From: Candidatus Thorarchaeota archaeon
GTDB lineage: Archaea > Asgardarchaeota > Thorarchaeia > Thorarchaeales > Thorarchaeaceae
Length of the DNA stretch: 25,777 nucleotides
Assembly: GCA_016840825.1 (NCBI GenBank)
Contig: JAEORN010000176.1
Location: 1-25,777 of the forward strand
Direction: 5' to 3'
The position numbers were made by a program, and so were the translations under genes. Below, one piece after another: positions 15,525-24,386 of this stretch. Below the pieces are notes generated by a model, which saw nothing but the letters and a program-made list of their open reading frames with translations, had not been told where the DNA came from and did no database searches. Each line of letters starts with the position of its first letter. The stretch's first letter is position 1.

Positions 15525-17207
15525 CTATGATTCTTCACTCTTTTTAGAAGTGGCCGCTTGTGCCATCTTCATTAACGTGGATAACTCATCAATCTCAGCT
15601 TCTAGTTCAGCTCGCATATCTTCAAAAGTGGTATCGGAAATCCTCCCTGCTTCATATTCTGCTGAATAGAATTCAAGTTTCTTCTGTGCAAGATTATGCC
15701 TAACTTCTAACTCCCTAAGTCTTGCTCTTCTTTCAGCTACAAGCTTTCTTAGCTCATCCTCAAGATGGAATATCTGTTCTTCAAGCTCCATCTTCAACAG
15801 AGAGTACAACCTTGAATCAACTTTTCCCTCAGTGTATTGATCAACGAGATGAAGGAGTGATTGTCGAATGGCGTTTCGTTCTGCAGTGATCTCTTGCGGG
15901 CGATCCTGTTCTTCTACCAGACCCAGCATCGTAGTAAGAATTGGCGTGGAAAGCCCTTGAATGAACAGACTCATCAAAATGACAATGAATACAACAGAAT
16001 TGATGGTCAATGCCATTTCATTGGCCGCTCCTTCTCCCCAAAGTCCGGCAATACCTTCTGCATATTCATCTGATGTGATAACTGCAACTGCAATAGCTGC
16101 AAGTGCAGCACTAGCGACTCCTTTCACCCCTGCCCAACTGAGTAGGAATCTCTCCCTGATTCCCACCGTCTTGTCCTGAAAGGTGACTGCAAAGACAGAT
16201 GCAGGTCTAGCTACAAAGATGACTAGCATTCCGACTATCAGTCCGGCAAATAGAATATCTGGTCGCGATAGTAGCTCTACAGTGTTCAAGGTCAATCCTA
16301 AGAGAATGTACACAGCAATCTCGAAAAAGAATGAGACATTCTTCATCACTCCTCTCATTGACTTTTGAGGGAGAAATGGGATGCCAACCATCCTCGAGTT
16401 GGCCATGAAAATGCCTGCAAAAACTGCAGCTAAGGCTCCAGGATGTACACCAGGCACAATACTAGCTATTGCTTCTCCTATACCATAAGCAAAGATTGGA
16501 GTTGTGGCCGTCAGGATTGAAACATTTGTATTTCCTGCAGTGGAATCAAGAAGTCTGCCAAGGCCGTAGGCTACTGCAAATCCAATAAGGACCCCCAATC
16601 CCATACTTAAAATGAAATCAATTAGCATCACATACCATTCTACTGGACCTCCACCATAAATTCCTGGTACGATTAGTGGTTCGAACACTGTTGTGACTAG
16701 AACAACTGCTGTTGCATCATTGAAGACAGCCTCACCTTCAAGCAAGGTGAATAGTTTCCTCTTTACTCTGACTCCTCCACTTTCTAACACCGAGAATAGA
16801 GCGGCTGGATCTGTAGGTGATACAATTGCTCCAATCAATAAAGCTAATGCAAGTATGGCACCTAGCGCAGGTATGAAGAATAACATAGTGACTCCTGTAA
16901 TGATAGAGGTAAGCAAAACACCCAAGGTAGCAAGAAGAATGATTGAAGTTCTGGCCCGATTTGTTTCCCTTAGGTTCATGGTGAGGCCTGCATAGAATAA
17001 CACGCAAGCCAGAGTTAGTTGGGCGATGAAGCTAACGTCAAAATCAACTGGAAATATAGCATAAGCTTGATTCGCTTGCCCCAACAATATACCTGCGATA
17101 ATCAAAGGAATTGGATATGGGAATCTGTATGTTTCAGATACCTTTGATAGAGCCACTCCACCGATGAGCACAGCCGCAATAAGGTAAAGTGGGAGAACAT
17201 CAGCCAC
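15525..17207 (-). CDS. CPA1-family Na+(K+)/H+ antiporter with C-terminal coiled coil
   Basis: A 560-residue monovalent cation/proton antiporter. The membrane domain of about 12 helices contains GAIVSPTDPAALFSVLESGG and LLEGEAVFNDATAVVL, where the asparagine-aspartate pair marks the electroneutral CPA1/NhaP group. After the last helix, residues from about 430 on form a long charged helical tail rich in Glu, Arg and Leu (for example LEDELRKLVAERRARLRELE), a predicted coiled coil that could bind a partner. The GTG at 17207 has GAGGTG eight bases upstream, overlapping the stop of the PhoU-like gene, so the two genes are almost certainly cotranscribed. The ion cannot be told from sequence. Confidence 0.92.
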   Translation of the reverse strand: MADVLPLYLIAAVLIGGVALSKVSETYRFPYPIPLIIAGILLGQANQAYAIFPVDFDVSFIAQLTLACVLFYAGLTMNLRETNRARTSIILLATLGVLLTSIITGVTMLFFIPALGAILALALLIGAIVSPTDPAALFSVLESGGVRVKRKLFTLLEGEAVFNDATAVVLVTTVFEPLIVPGIYGGGPVEWYVMLIDFILSMGLGVLIGFAVAYGLGRLLDSTAGNTNVSILTATTPIFAYGIGEAIASIVPGVHPGALAAVFAGIFMANSRMVGIPFLPQKSMRGVMKNVSFFFEIAVYILLGLTLNTVELLSRPDILFAGLIVGMLVIFVARPASVFAVTFQDKTVGIRERFLLSWAGVKGVASAALAAIAVAVITSDEYAEGIAGLWGEGAANEMALTINSVVFIVILMSLFIQGLSTPILTTMLGLVEEQDRPQEITAERNAIRQSLLHLVDQYTEGKVDSRLYSLLKMELEEQIFHLEDELRKLVAERRARLRELEVRHNLAQKKLEFYSAEYEAGRISDTTFEDMRAELEAEIDELSTLMKMAQAATSKKSEES

Positions 17208-17218
17208 TCACTTACACC

Positions 17219-17845
17219 TCATATATCAATAATAATCTCCGCTGCATCCTTAATGTAATCAGAGATGTGTTCCAGTTCGCTTACAATTTTACGCATCATA
17301 TAGCATGTGTAATTTGTTTCTCCATTGACACTTGCTACAGATATTTGTCGGCAAATCACAATGTTGTCCTCATCGATCTCTCTTTCCAATCGTAGAACCA
17401 ATTGTAACGCATCAATTGCTGCCTCTTGATTTGATATTCGTTCCAAGGCCATGTTTTTTAATGCGGTCAACTGTTGATGAGTCTTGGATGAGATTGCACT
17501 CATTGAATCCAAGTAGACCTCACCAAAAGGCTCTCCTCGGATCATATCTATCATAACGACTACCTGTGCGAAGGTGTGTTGAATTTTAAGAAGGTGACTC
17601 AGAATCGCTTGGGCTGCGATGCCAAGCTCATCTCTTGGCAGAATTCTTGCGAAGTCGTATTTTGATATAAGGTTCTTCAAGTTCTTTAGAATGTGTGTTC
17701 GTTTTTCCGTCCATTCTTCTTCTGCAGTTTCACAGGTATCACACAGTCTCTTTCCAACGAAGGAACTAATAGCTTCCTGAATCTCAAGAATACCTGCAGT
17801 TTTTTCTAGAATCTCTTTCCTAGTATATACTACCTCATTCATCAT
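17219..17845 (-). CDS. PhoU/DUF47-like helical regulatory protein
   Basis: A 208-residue all-helical protein without membrane segments. The C-terminal region, LRLEREIDEDNIVICRQI then KIVSELEHISDYIKDAAE, has the E-x-x-x-D and E-x-x-S-D spacing of PhoU-like helical bundles (PhoU and DUF47), which bind metal ions and regulate transporters. A CDTC pair at about residues 35-38 is unusual and could bind metal. The ATG at 17845 lies inside the end of the preceding gene, with AGGAG six bases upstream, and its stop is 11 bases before the CPA1 antiporter. Because PhoU-like proteins commonly regulate transport, control of the antiporter is a reasonable inference; phosphate regulation has no support here. 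Confidence 0.75.
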   Translation of the reverse strand: MMNEVVYTRKEILEKTAGILEIQEAISSFVGKRLCDTCETAEEEWTEKRTHILKNLKNLISKYDFARILPRDELGIAAQAILSHLLKIQHTFAQVVVMIDMIRGEPFGEVYLDSMSAISSKTHQQLTALKNMALERISNQEAAIDALQLVLRLEREIDEDNIVICRQISVASVNGETNYTCYMMRKIVSELEHISDYIKDAAEIIIDI

Positions 17846-18098
17846 CTATTGCTCCTTTCATCTCTGGTTTTGCCCATGCAAGAGATAATGTAACATGGAT
17901 GAAGTGTTTCCTGATTCCTACCTCAATTCCTGTTTCAACCGGCTCACCAATAGATAGCTCAATCCTACCCTCTTTTCTACTTGGCATAGGTAGCTCAAGC
18001 TTTTGTCCTTCTCGAATTTGAGAAGCTATCTCTTCTAGCAATGTAGCAAGATTTGCGAGCGTCTTCTCTTCTTCATATTCATAATCTTCGATTTGCAT
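17835..18098 (-). CDS. Small amphi-Trp-domain-like protein
   Basis: An 87-residue soluble protein: an acidic N-terminal helix (EDYEYEEEKTLANLATLLEE), then a strand-rich half ending in HVTLSLAWAKPE. This order (helix with L-x-x-[IL]-A, G-x-x-[LI] strands, terminal strand with tryptophan) matches what I know of the amphi-Trp domain, whose function is not established. The ATG at 18098 has AGGTG six bases upstream; the longer frame from the GTG at 18107 would start inside that site. It overlaps the PhoU-like gene by 11 bases, so translational coupling is likely, and it is the first gene of the antiporter set. Confidence 0.65.
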   Translation of the reverse strand: MQIEDYEYEEEKTLANLATLLEEIASQIREGQKLELPMPSRKEGRIELSIGEPVETGIEVGIRKHFIHVTLSLAWAKPEMKGAIDDE

Positions 18099-18142
18099 TC
18101 TCCACACCTAAGAACTATGCTTCTCTATCCTCTCGAAAAATG

Positions 18143-18153
18143 TCCTTTTTAGG
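18143..18153 (-). promoter_or_regulatory. Possible TATA element for the antiporter gene set
   Basis: The minus strand reads CCCTAAAAAGG about 45-55 bases before the ATG at 18098, an acceptable but not strong TATA-like sequence in the right place. Confidence 0.35.
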
Positions 18154-18217
18154 GTAACTCTTTCTGCGGAAATGCGATTATTAGGAAATGACAACGCCAT
18201 TTGATGGAACTGATAGC

Positions 18218-19390
18218 CTATTTCCTTCTTCGTAGTATTTCCATTACAACAATGATAGAAACAATAACCACAATACCAATCGATACATAGACTACGGTTA
18301 AAGGGTCAACTCCTTGAACTATTTCTATATGTATTGTGAATGATGCTTCGTTTCCCTCTCCATCTAGAAGATTCATTGTAATGTTATTGGCCCCTATATC
18401 CAATGCTGCTAGAGAAATCACAACTCTTCCATTAAAATAATATCCCAAGTCGAATCCGTTCCCATCAATCAATAGTTCATAGATCAAAGGATAATCCTCG
18501 TCAATGGATATATTTAGTGATGGTAAAGTGTTATCGATGGTTATACTCTCCCCTGATTCGAGTAGTGGTGCTTCTTCATCAACAAGCTGAACTGCATCAT
18601 AATCAGTAGCATTCCCATCACCTTGAATCGAGTATACTCCAAATCCATCATAATCAGAGAGATGATTCCCAGACCATGTGTTAGATATCCCATTGTCGAT
18701 AGCATTGACCTCGCCAAGAAGTGTAATGACCCTCTCATTCCAGCCCAAGATGTTGTTCATTATCGAGTTATTGGAAGATCCATACCCGAATCTAAGACCT
18801 TCTCGTGAATTGGCATAGATACGGTTCTCTGAAACAGTTGAATTGCGTGTGTTTTCAAGAACCATTCCATATTCATTATCTACGATGGTATTGTTTGAGT
18901 AAATCACCTCATTGCATGATGAGGATCTTATTCCTTCAGAAGCTGACACAATTGTGCAATCCGAAATTCTAACATTTCTGGATATTTCGATTATAATGCC
19001 TCTATCCCCGCCCTGAATCCAGCAGTTGCTTACTACAGCGTGTTCGATGTGGTTTAGTGAAAGGGCTGTATAGTAATCATTTGCTTGGAGCCAACAATTT
19101 CGGATTACGAAATATGAACTAATATCCTCTATCTCGATACATGAAGCATAGCCACTAATGTTAAGATTCTCAATAATATAGGGATTATCAGATGTCCCTT
19201 CTCCTTCAAAGCCATATGTTGGGAAATCTTCCTCTTCTGTAATAATGAAGGGGAAATGGGATTCTAATCTTGCTAGCGTTATGCTCTTCTGTTCATCTTG
19301 GTGAGTTGCACCACTTGCTACAATACTGGTTGGAAAGAGCAAGAGAACTACTACGAGTACTAACAACCACGCTTTGAACTTCATCATCAT
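18218..19390 (-). CDS. Exported NosD-like right-handed beta-helix protein, C-terminal membrane anchor (third in set)
   Basis: A 390-residue protein with an N-terminal signal sequence (hydrophobic to about residue 25), a GEGTSDNPYIIENLNISGYA entry motif, then about eight parallel beta-helix coils with repeated N-[NR]-[IV] and I-x-[DN]-C patterns, an Ig-like domain ending in LLDGEGNEASFTI, and one C-terminal helix at about 362-385 followed by RRRK. Proteins with this fold resemble NosD and carbohydrate-acting enzymes; the ligand here is unknown. It shares its plan with the two genes upstream and begins 25 bases after the previous stop. There are three ATGs in a row (19390, 19387, 19384), and GAGGG upstream best fits the second or third. 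Confidence 0.85.
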   Translation of the reverse strand: MMMKFKAWLLVLVVVLLLFPTSIVASGATHQDEQKSITLARLESHFPFIITEEEDFPTYGFEGEGTSDNPYIIENLNISGYASCIEIEDISSYFVIRNCWLQANDYYTALSLNHIEHAVVSNCWIQGGDRGIIIEISRNVRISDCTIVSASEGIRSSSCNEVIYSNNTIVDNEYGMVLENTRNSTVSENRIYANSREGLRFGYGSSNNSIMNNILGWNERVITLLGEVNAIDNGISNTWSGNHLSDYDGFGVYSIQGDGNATDYDAVQLVDEEAPLLESGESITIDNTLPSLNISIDEDYPLIYELLIDGNGFDLGYYFNGRVVISLAALDIGANNITMNLLDGEGNEASFTIHIEIVQGVDPLTVVYVSIGIVVIVSIIVVMEILRRRK

Positions 19391-19415
19391 ATTCCCTCAG
19401 GTATATCCTTTTGTT

Positions 19416-21248
19416 CTATCTCCTTCTCAGAGCAATTATGATCACTACAAGAATGATTACAACCCCAGCGATGGAAAGTAAAATGATCTCTAATCCAATC
19501 TCCCCCGTCGCGAGTGGTAATGTCGAAGCCCATACTTCAAATTCTCGAGGATAGTGGTCTTGACTGTTACCTCCTCCACCTATCACGTAGATTTCTGAAT
19601 CTTCACTGTCGTAATTCGCCCACCAATTTCCTAATGATGCTCCATCATCCCATTGATTATTGTGGCCATTGTCACTTGCATCACCTAATTCATTCCATCC
19701 AATAGCATTACCATATACCCTATTGTTATCTGAATGAGATCCGAGAGATATTCCAGAGAGAGTATTATTCGTGATGAGGTTATTGTAGATTAGTGAATTT
19801 GTCAGCTCTGAACCCGATATTCCACTTCCATTGTTTTTGTAGATGAGATTTCCAAGTATTTGGGTTCCATTTGCATTACGTATTAGTATCCCACCATATG
19901 AGTAGTAAAGGGCTCCATTATTAAAAATAGTGCAGCCTTCTATGACGATATAGTTGCAATATTCGATATGGACTCCACCATGCTTATTGTATCTAAGGAT
20001 TGAATCTCTTATCTCACATCCGATGCAATAGGCCATTCTGATGCCAAAAGAACCGCGCTCAAGAATCTGATTACTTACCACTACCCCTGTACAATTCACA
20101 AGGATAAGTTGACCATATTGAGTTTCGGATATTTCACTCTCTTCCTCATCGAGTAAGTAGCCTATTGGCTTGTCATTAATAGTATTTCCAATAATCTCAT
20201 GTCTAAAGTGAGATATCGACATTCCATCGATCTCGATCCCTCCGCCCGTGAGCTGATTGTTGGTAATAGTGCAATGCAAGCTCGAATAGACCGAAATTCC
20301 CTCATAAGTAGAATCGATACTGTTAGATTGGATGATTGCTCTATCAGAATCATACATAGTGATGCCGCGTATTACGTCTGTGATATCATTGCTTTCAATG
20401 AGCATGTCATCACCAACAAGATATATTCCATCGTTGCAGTTAGTGATCTCATTATCAGTGATATTGCAGGACTCTACAAAAAAAACATCACAGGTAATGC
20501 CGGACCGCGAATCATGAATGTAGTTCTCTTCTATGACCCAATTATCACCGCCAATGAAGAGAGCTCCATAGACCCATAATTCGTCGTAGACATGATGGAT
20601 CTCATTGTCTGAGAAGACTGATCCATTTCCCCATCCGCCTAATTGGACACCTGACCACGTACAGTCATAAACCAAGTTTGATGTAATGATTGAGTCAATG
20701 GCATAGTATGATTCCATTGCTGAAGAAACATTCTCAATCGTATTCGAAACAATGTCTACTCCAAACGTGAAGAAACACTCTATTCCACGAGAGACATTTC
20801 TAATATCATTGAACTGAATTGATGTGTCGTTACATCTTCCCATATCGATGCAATAACATATTTCTTCAAACTCGCAAGACTCAATATTTCCATTAGTTGC
20901 ATTGTACATTCTAATGGCGGTTCCTCCATACACCGTACCATGTGTGAAATAGCAGTTCTCAATTGAGAAGTGCGCTGTAGTGTTTTCAATCCAAAGACAG
21001 ATTGGTGCGTCGAATGAAAGTCCAGAGATTGAATACGGGTTTCCTTCAGTCCCTGAGCCATTCCATCCATGCAGTGTGAAATCTGCATTTGACGAGATGT
21101 TCATCGCCACATGAGGTGCATATGAAAGTTCATGCCTTTGTATTGGATTTTCCAATATTGAAATCCTAGATTCAGTTTGAGTGGTAAAGACCACTAATTG
21201 CAGAATGATGAATGCAGTCAAAACAACCGCTATCGCTGATTTATTCAT
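19416..21248 (-). CDS. Exported NosD-like right-handed beta-helix protein, C-terminal membrane anchor (second in set)
   Basis: At 610 residues this is the largest of three related surface proteins. It has a hydrophobic signal segment (about residues 5-25), the entry motif GSGTEGNPYSISGLSF, then a long run of beta-helix repeats over most of the protein with many N-x-I, C-x-I and ITNN-type turns. A glycine- and tryptophan-rich end region (NNQWDDGASLGNWWANYD) resembles the corresponding part of both neighbours. A membrane helix near the end is followed by RRR. Unlike its neighbours it lacks the Ig-like domain before the anchor. The ATG at 21248 has GAGGAG five bases upstream. Surface adhesion or glycan binding is possible; catalytic residues could not be identified. 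Confidence 0.87.
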   Translation of the reverse strand: MNKSAIAVVLTAFIILQLVVFTTQTESRISILENPIQRHELSYAPHVAMNISSNADFTLHGWNGSGTEGNPYSISGLSFDAPICLWIENTTAHFSIENCYFTHGTVYGGTAIRMYNATNGNIESCEFEEICYCIDMGRCNDTSIQFNDIRNVSRGIECFFTFGVDIVSNTIENVSSAMESYYAIDSIITSNLVYDCTWSGVQLGGWGNGSVFSDNEIHHVYDELWVYGALFIGGDNWVIEENYIHDSRSGITCDVFFVESCNITDNEITNCNDGIYLVGDDMLIESNDITDVIRGITMYDSDRAIIQSNSIDSTYEGISVYSSLHCTITNNQLTGGGIEIDGMSISHFRHEIIGNTINDKPIGYLLDEEESEISETQYGQLILVNCTGVVVSNQILERGSFGIRMAYCIGCEIRDSILRYNKHGGVHIEYCNYIVIEGCTIFNNGALYYSYGGILIRNANGTQILGNLIYKNNGSGISGSELTNSLIYNNLITNNTLSGISLGSHSDNNRVYGNAIGWNELGDASDNGHNNQWDDGASLGNWWANYDSEDSEIYVIGGGGNSQDHYPREFEVWASTLPLATGEIGLEIILLSIAGVVIILVVIIIALRRR

Positions 21249-21412
21249 GCCATCTCCTCTGTACCACGAATTGATAGTCGGCGTGCCCTACGAAACAAGT
21301 CATCTATATCAGGAGAGCATATAATGTTTTCATTCTTCTTGACACGAGATGTGTGGCACAATAGGGCAATTTACCTTTCAGAGTCTATGCTTTAATGCAA
21401 TTTTATGAAGAC

Positions 21413-22684
21413 TCAATCTAAGAGTTCAGATATGTCGAATTCAGGTTCTTCATATGCTTCGTTCTCTGACTCTTCTATTCTCTCTCGTTTTCTATTCCAT
21501 CTGAGATAATCCCCTATCAAGATTACAGAAGTGCCCAGAATAATTCCAACACTGAATAGAACAAATGGTTCTACCAGTGGACCTACCCTTATTGTATGTT
21601 GAAGGGTCCCAATATTTCCAGCACCATCTCTCAGTAGGATTGTAAAGTTATAATATCCATTGGGAAGAGAACCAAGGGGGTATGCAATGACATCTTGGAT
21701 TAGATAACCATTATCTATTATTTCGCCTTCTTGATACAAATTATACCAATATGGGAATTCCTCTGCGAATGTCCATGTCAAGGAGGTTTTCACATTATCA
21801 GTGGTTTCGATTTCAGTTTCAGTAACGTTAATACTAGGTGCAAAAAGGTCTGAAAGTAACGATGGATTGCTATCCTGAGCTCCAGTATTTCCTTGAACCT
21901 CATACCATAAGTGCTGTGATCTATAATCACTCCACCTATTTCCATCCCAACTGTTGTCGCTACCATCATCAAAGGCATTCGCTCCATCAATATTATCGTG
22001 AAATCGATTGTTTCGATTATCATTCCATCCAAATGAATTATGACCAATTACATAGGATTGTGTATCTTCAAGAAGATGAATACCAAATCTATTGCCATAG
22101 ATACGATTCATGGTGATAATACAGAATTCTGAGTTTTCACCAAAGATACCAGTTTCGCATCCGAATATCTTGTTATCTGATATTACGATATCATAATTGC
22201 AATACTGTACATATACTCCTGCTGGACGAGATCCAGCCATTGTATTTCCAATAATGTCTATGGAGTTACAGCCACGGAGGAGGATGCCGAACTCACCCTC
22301 TTCAATCAAGCAGTCCTCAATTTTGCCATTAGTGACATTCTCAAGATGGATGACCTCATGATAATTACTTCTCAGAATACAATCCCTGATTGTGAAGAAA
22401 TAATGTGTTCCAGTTATCTGAATACAGCCATAGTAATCATCTATTGCCAGACGTTCTATTATGTACGGATCCTCATATGTTCCAGAACCTGGAAATCCAT
22501 GTTGAACAAAATCAGCTGTTTGGGTTATGACAATCTGGTCATGCTGGGTATGATATTCTTGTGATACCGTGAATGAGTCATCCTTCTGGTTATGCATACT
22601 GGTTGTGTTCAATGATAGTATAGTTGGTGTATTTAGAATTACAATGAATAGTATAGACAGACCAAGGACCACCAATCTTCTCAT
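21413..22684 (-). CDS. Exported NosD-like right-handed beta-helix protein with acidic cytoplasmic tail (first in set)
   Basis: A 423-residue protein: signal segment (residues 1-24), the entry motif GSGTYEDPYIIERLAIDDYY, about seven beta-helix coils with C-x-I and N-[KR]-I turns, the DDGSDNSWDGNRWSDYRS end motif, an Ig-like domain ending LLRDGAGNIGTL, a membrane helix at about 373-393, and an acidic tail of about 30 residues (NEAYEEPEFDISELLD). The two downstream relatives have only a few basic residues after the anchor, so this tail is distinctive and may bind a cytoplasmic partner. The ATG at 22684 has GGAGG five bases upstream. It is probably the first gene of a three-gene transcription unit, with gaps of 164 and 25 bases. 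Confidence 0.86.
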   Translation of the reverse strand: MRRLVVLGLSILFIVILNTPTILSLNTTSMHNQKDDSFTVSQEYHTQHDQIVITQTADFVQHGFPGSGTYEDPYIIERLAIDDYYGCIQITGTHYFFTIRDCILRSNYHEVIHLENVTNGKIEDCLIEEGEFGILLRGCNSIDIIGNTMAGSRPAGVYVQYCNYDIVISDNKIFGCETGIFGENSEFCIITMNRIYGNRFGIHLLEDTQSYVIGHNSFGWNDNRNNRFHDNIDGANAFDDGSDNSWDGNRWSDYRSQHLWYEVQGNTGAQDSNPSLLSDLFAPSINVTETEIETTDNVKTSLTWTFAEEFPYWYNLYQEGEIIDNGYLIQDVIAYPLGSLPNGYYNFTILLRDGAGNIGTLQHTIRVGPLVEPFVLFSVGIILGTSVILIGDYLRWNRKRERIEESENEAYEEPEFDISELLD

Positions 22685-22736
22685 TACAGCCTCCTCATGA
22701 ATAGTCTTGGTTCGATAACCATTGGCATTCGCAGAG

Positions 22737-22748
22737 GTTCAATATAAT
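22737..22748 (-). promoter_or_regulatory. TATA box upstream of the beta-helix gene set
   Basis: The minus strand reads GAATTATATTGA about 55 bases before the ATG at 22684, giving a predicted leader of about 30 bases that contains the GGAGG site. Confidence 0.5.
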
Positions 22749-22834
22749 TCTTGACATACTCGATATTGACCATTATGCTTAATTGGATTCTACCTCATGT
22801 CCGCAAAGCCACCACTAGTATAGGTGAATATCCA

Positions 22835-23983
22835 ATGTCAAAAGATAATGAGGAAATGGTCGTTACTCCTTGGGAAGTCCGAGGGAAGATTGACTACGAC
22901 CGACTCATCGAGGAATTCGGAACACAACGTATCGATGAGAAGCTCCTCAAACAGATCTACAAGTTCACAGGAGAGAAGCATTTCATGCTTGACCGTGGCC
23001 TCTTCTTCTCTCACAGAGATCTTGACTGGGTCTTGAAGGAGTATGAGAAAGGAAACAAATTCGTCATTTACACTGGAAGAGGTCCGAGTGGTGATGTTCA
23101 CATCGGACATTTGGTTCCTTGGACATTCACCAAATGGTGGCAGGAGAAATTTGATACACGCCTCTATTTCCAGCTCACAAATGATGAGAAGTTCTGGTTT
23201 GAACAGGATCTTGAGTATGATAAGGTAAAGCAGTTGACATACGAGAATGCACTCGATGTCATTGCAGTAGGATTTGAACCTGAGAATACCTACATCATTC
23301 AAGACATTGAGCACATCGATATTATGTATGAGATTGCTGTCCAAGTAGCCAAGAAGATTACCTTCTCCACTGCAAGAGCAGTCTTTGGGTTCGAGAACAG
23401 CATGAACATTGGAGGTATATTCTATCCATCGATGCAAGCTGTACCTGCATTCTTGCATTCGTGGATTTACGGGAAGAAGACCCCCTGTATCATCCCATGT
23501 GCTATAGACCAGGATCCACATTGGCGGACAACTCGTGATGTAGCTGAGAAATTAGGATACTACAAACCTGCATCTATCCAAAACAAGTTCCTTCCTGGAT
23601 TACAAGAAGGAGGCAAGATGTCCTCTTCAAATCCTATGTCTGCTGTCTACACGACAGACACTCCGAAGGTTGCCAAGAAGAAGGTCATGGCTGCATTTAC
23701 TGGAGGAAGAGAAACTGCGGAAGAGCAAAGAGAGAAAGGTGCGAATCCTGAAATCTGTTCTGTCTTCAAGTATTATGACTTGCTGTTCATGCCTGATGAT
23801 AAAGAACTTGCAGATATTGAGCAGAAATGTAGGTCTGGGGAAATTCTCTGTGGAGAATGCAAGCAAATTCTCGCTCCACGGGTTGGAGAATTCTTAGAGA
23901 AACATCAGGAGAAACGTGAAGAAGCCAAAGAGCGTATTCATGAGTTCTCAGCATCTCGACTACGTGAAGATATTAGAAGATGA
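22835..23983 (+). CDS. trpS: Tryptophanyl-tRNA synthetase, archaeal/eukaryotic type
   Basis: Charges tRNA(Trp) with tryptophan in the cytosol. It is a class I synthetase of 382 residues with the nucleotide-binding motif HIGH at about residues 90-93 inside YTGRGPSGDVHIGHLVPW, and the second motif KMSSS in GLQEGGKMSSSNP. The CAIDQDPHWRTTRDVA segment and N-terminal helical region are of the archaeal/eukaryotic TrpRS type rather than the shorter bacterial enzyme. The longest frame starts at 22751, but the ATG at 22835 is preceded by GGTGA at a seven-base spacing and the residues before it show no family similarity. A strong terminator overlaps its stop codon. It is convergent with an Lrp/AsnC-domain gene. 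Confidence 0.96.
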   Translation: MSKDNEEMVVTPWEVRGKIDYDRLIEEFGTQRIDEKLLKQIYKFTGEKHFMLDRGLFFSHRDLDWVLKEYEKGNKFVIYTGRGPSGDVHIGHLVPWTFTKWWQEKFDTRLYFQLTNDEKFWFEQDLEYDKVKQLTYENALDVIAVGFEPENTYIIQDIEHIDIMYEIAVQVAKKITFSTARAVFGFENSMNIGGIFYPSMQAVPAFLHSWIYGKKTPCIIPCAIDQDPHWRTTRDVAEKLGYYKPASIQNKFLPGLQEGGKMSSSNPMSAVYTTDTPKVAKKKVMAAFTGGRETAEEQREKGANPEICSVFKYYDLLFMPDDKELADIEQKCRSGEILCGECKQILAPRVGEFLEKHQEKREEAKERIHEFSASRLREDIRR

Positions 23984-24015
23984 GCTTGTAGCTCATCTTC
24001 ATTCATTTTTATTTT
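23976..24015 (+). terminator. Terminator of trpS, overlapping its stop codon
   Basis: GAAGATGAGCT (23976-23986) and AGCTCATCTTC (23990-24000) form a perfect 11-bp stem with a TGT loop, followed by ATTCATTTTTATTTT. The stem contains the TGA stop at 23981-23983. Confidence 0.88.
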
Positions 24016-24238
24016 ATATAGCTAGACAAGTTTCAGTGCGAACGATGCCATCGATTTCATGGATTGAATTTATGAATGGTCTATAATCCGTCTTAGTTGG
24101 CAGTCCAGCAAGCGCTATGACATCATAGGGTCCTGTCACTACAAGGACCTTTTCGATTTTATCGACCTTTGCAAGCTTCTTTGCAACAACATCCGCAGCT
24201 CCGACTTTTACAGTAATCAGCACAACGGTATCTATCAT
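24014..24238 (-). CDS. Stand-alone Lrp/AsnC effector-binding (RAM) domain protein
   Basis: A 74-residue protein that is just the ligand-binding alpha/beta domain of Lrp/AsnC regulators, with VVLITVKVGAADVVAKKLAK, the VLVVTGPYDVIALAGL strand-turn motif with its conserved G-x-Y-D, and a final strand RTETCLAI. There is no DNA-binding helix-turn-helix, and none is encoded just upstream. Single-domain versions are common in archaea and are thought to bind amino acids and modulate full-length Lrp proteins or enzymes. The ATG at 24238 has GGAGGAAGG immediately upstream. Proximity to trpS invites the idea of a tryptophan or amino-acid link, but the genes converge and are not cotranscribed. Confidence 0.9.
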   Translation of the reverse strand: MIDTVVLITVKVGAADVVAKKLAKVDKIEKVLVVTGPYDVIALAGLPTKTDYRPFINSIHEIDGIVRTETCLAI

Positions 24239-24320
24239 CTACCTTCCTCCATCGAATCTGAATGCATAGAATATGCTTCCTAACCTGAAAAACTATCGCA
24301 ATCGAATCAAGATCGCCTTC

Positions 24321-24337
24321 GCTCGGAAGTAGCGAGC
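24321..24337. promoter_or_regulatory. Inverted repeat between divergent genes, possible operator
   Basis: GCTCG, a 7-base spacer and CGAGC form a short palindrome midway between the divergent starts at 24238 and 24387. The position suits a regulator site, but the arms are only 5 bp. Confidence 0.25.
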
Positions 24338-24386
24338 TAAATGCAATTGAGTAAATAATCCTAGTATCTCATGTAGGTGTGTTATC

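Noticed and set aside
17219..17845. Phosphate regulation by PhoU
   Set aside because: The protein is PhoU-like, but no phosphate transporter or sensor genes are nearby; the neighbours are cation antiporters.
20199..20579. Plus-strand 126-residue open frame within the large beta-helix gene
   Set aside because: It is antisense to repetitive beta-helix coding sequence, which tends to create long opposite frames.
18620..22460. CRISPR-like or tandem DNA repeats in the beta-helix region
   Set aside because: Recurring short patterns reflect repeated protein coils; there are no identical repeats with regular unique spacers.
18218..22684. Copper-processing (nos) gene cluster
   Set aside because: The beta-helix proteins resemble NosD in fold only; no nosZ, nosF, nosY or nosL gene lies nearby.
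22838..23521. Minus-strand 227-residue open frame
   Set aside because: It lies entirely antisense to trpS and is explained by codon bias of that gene.
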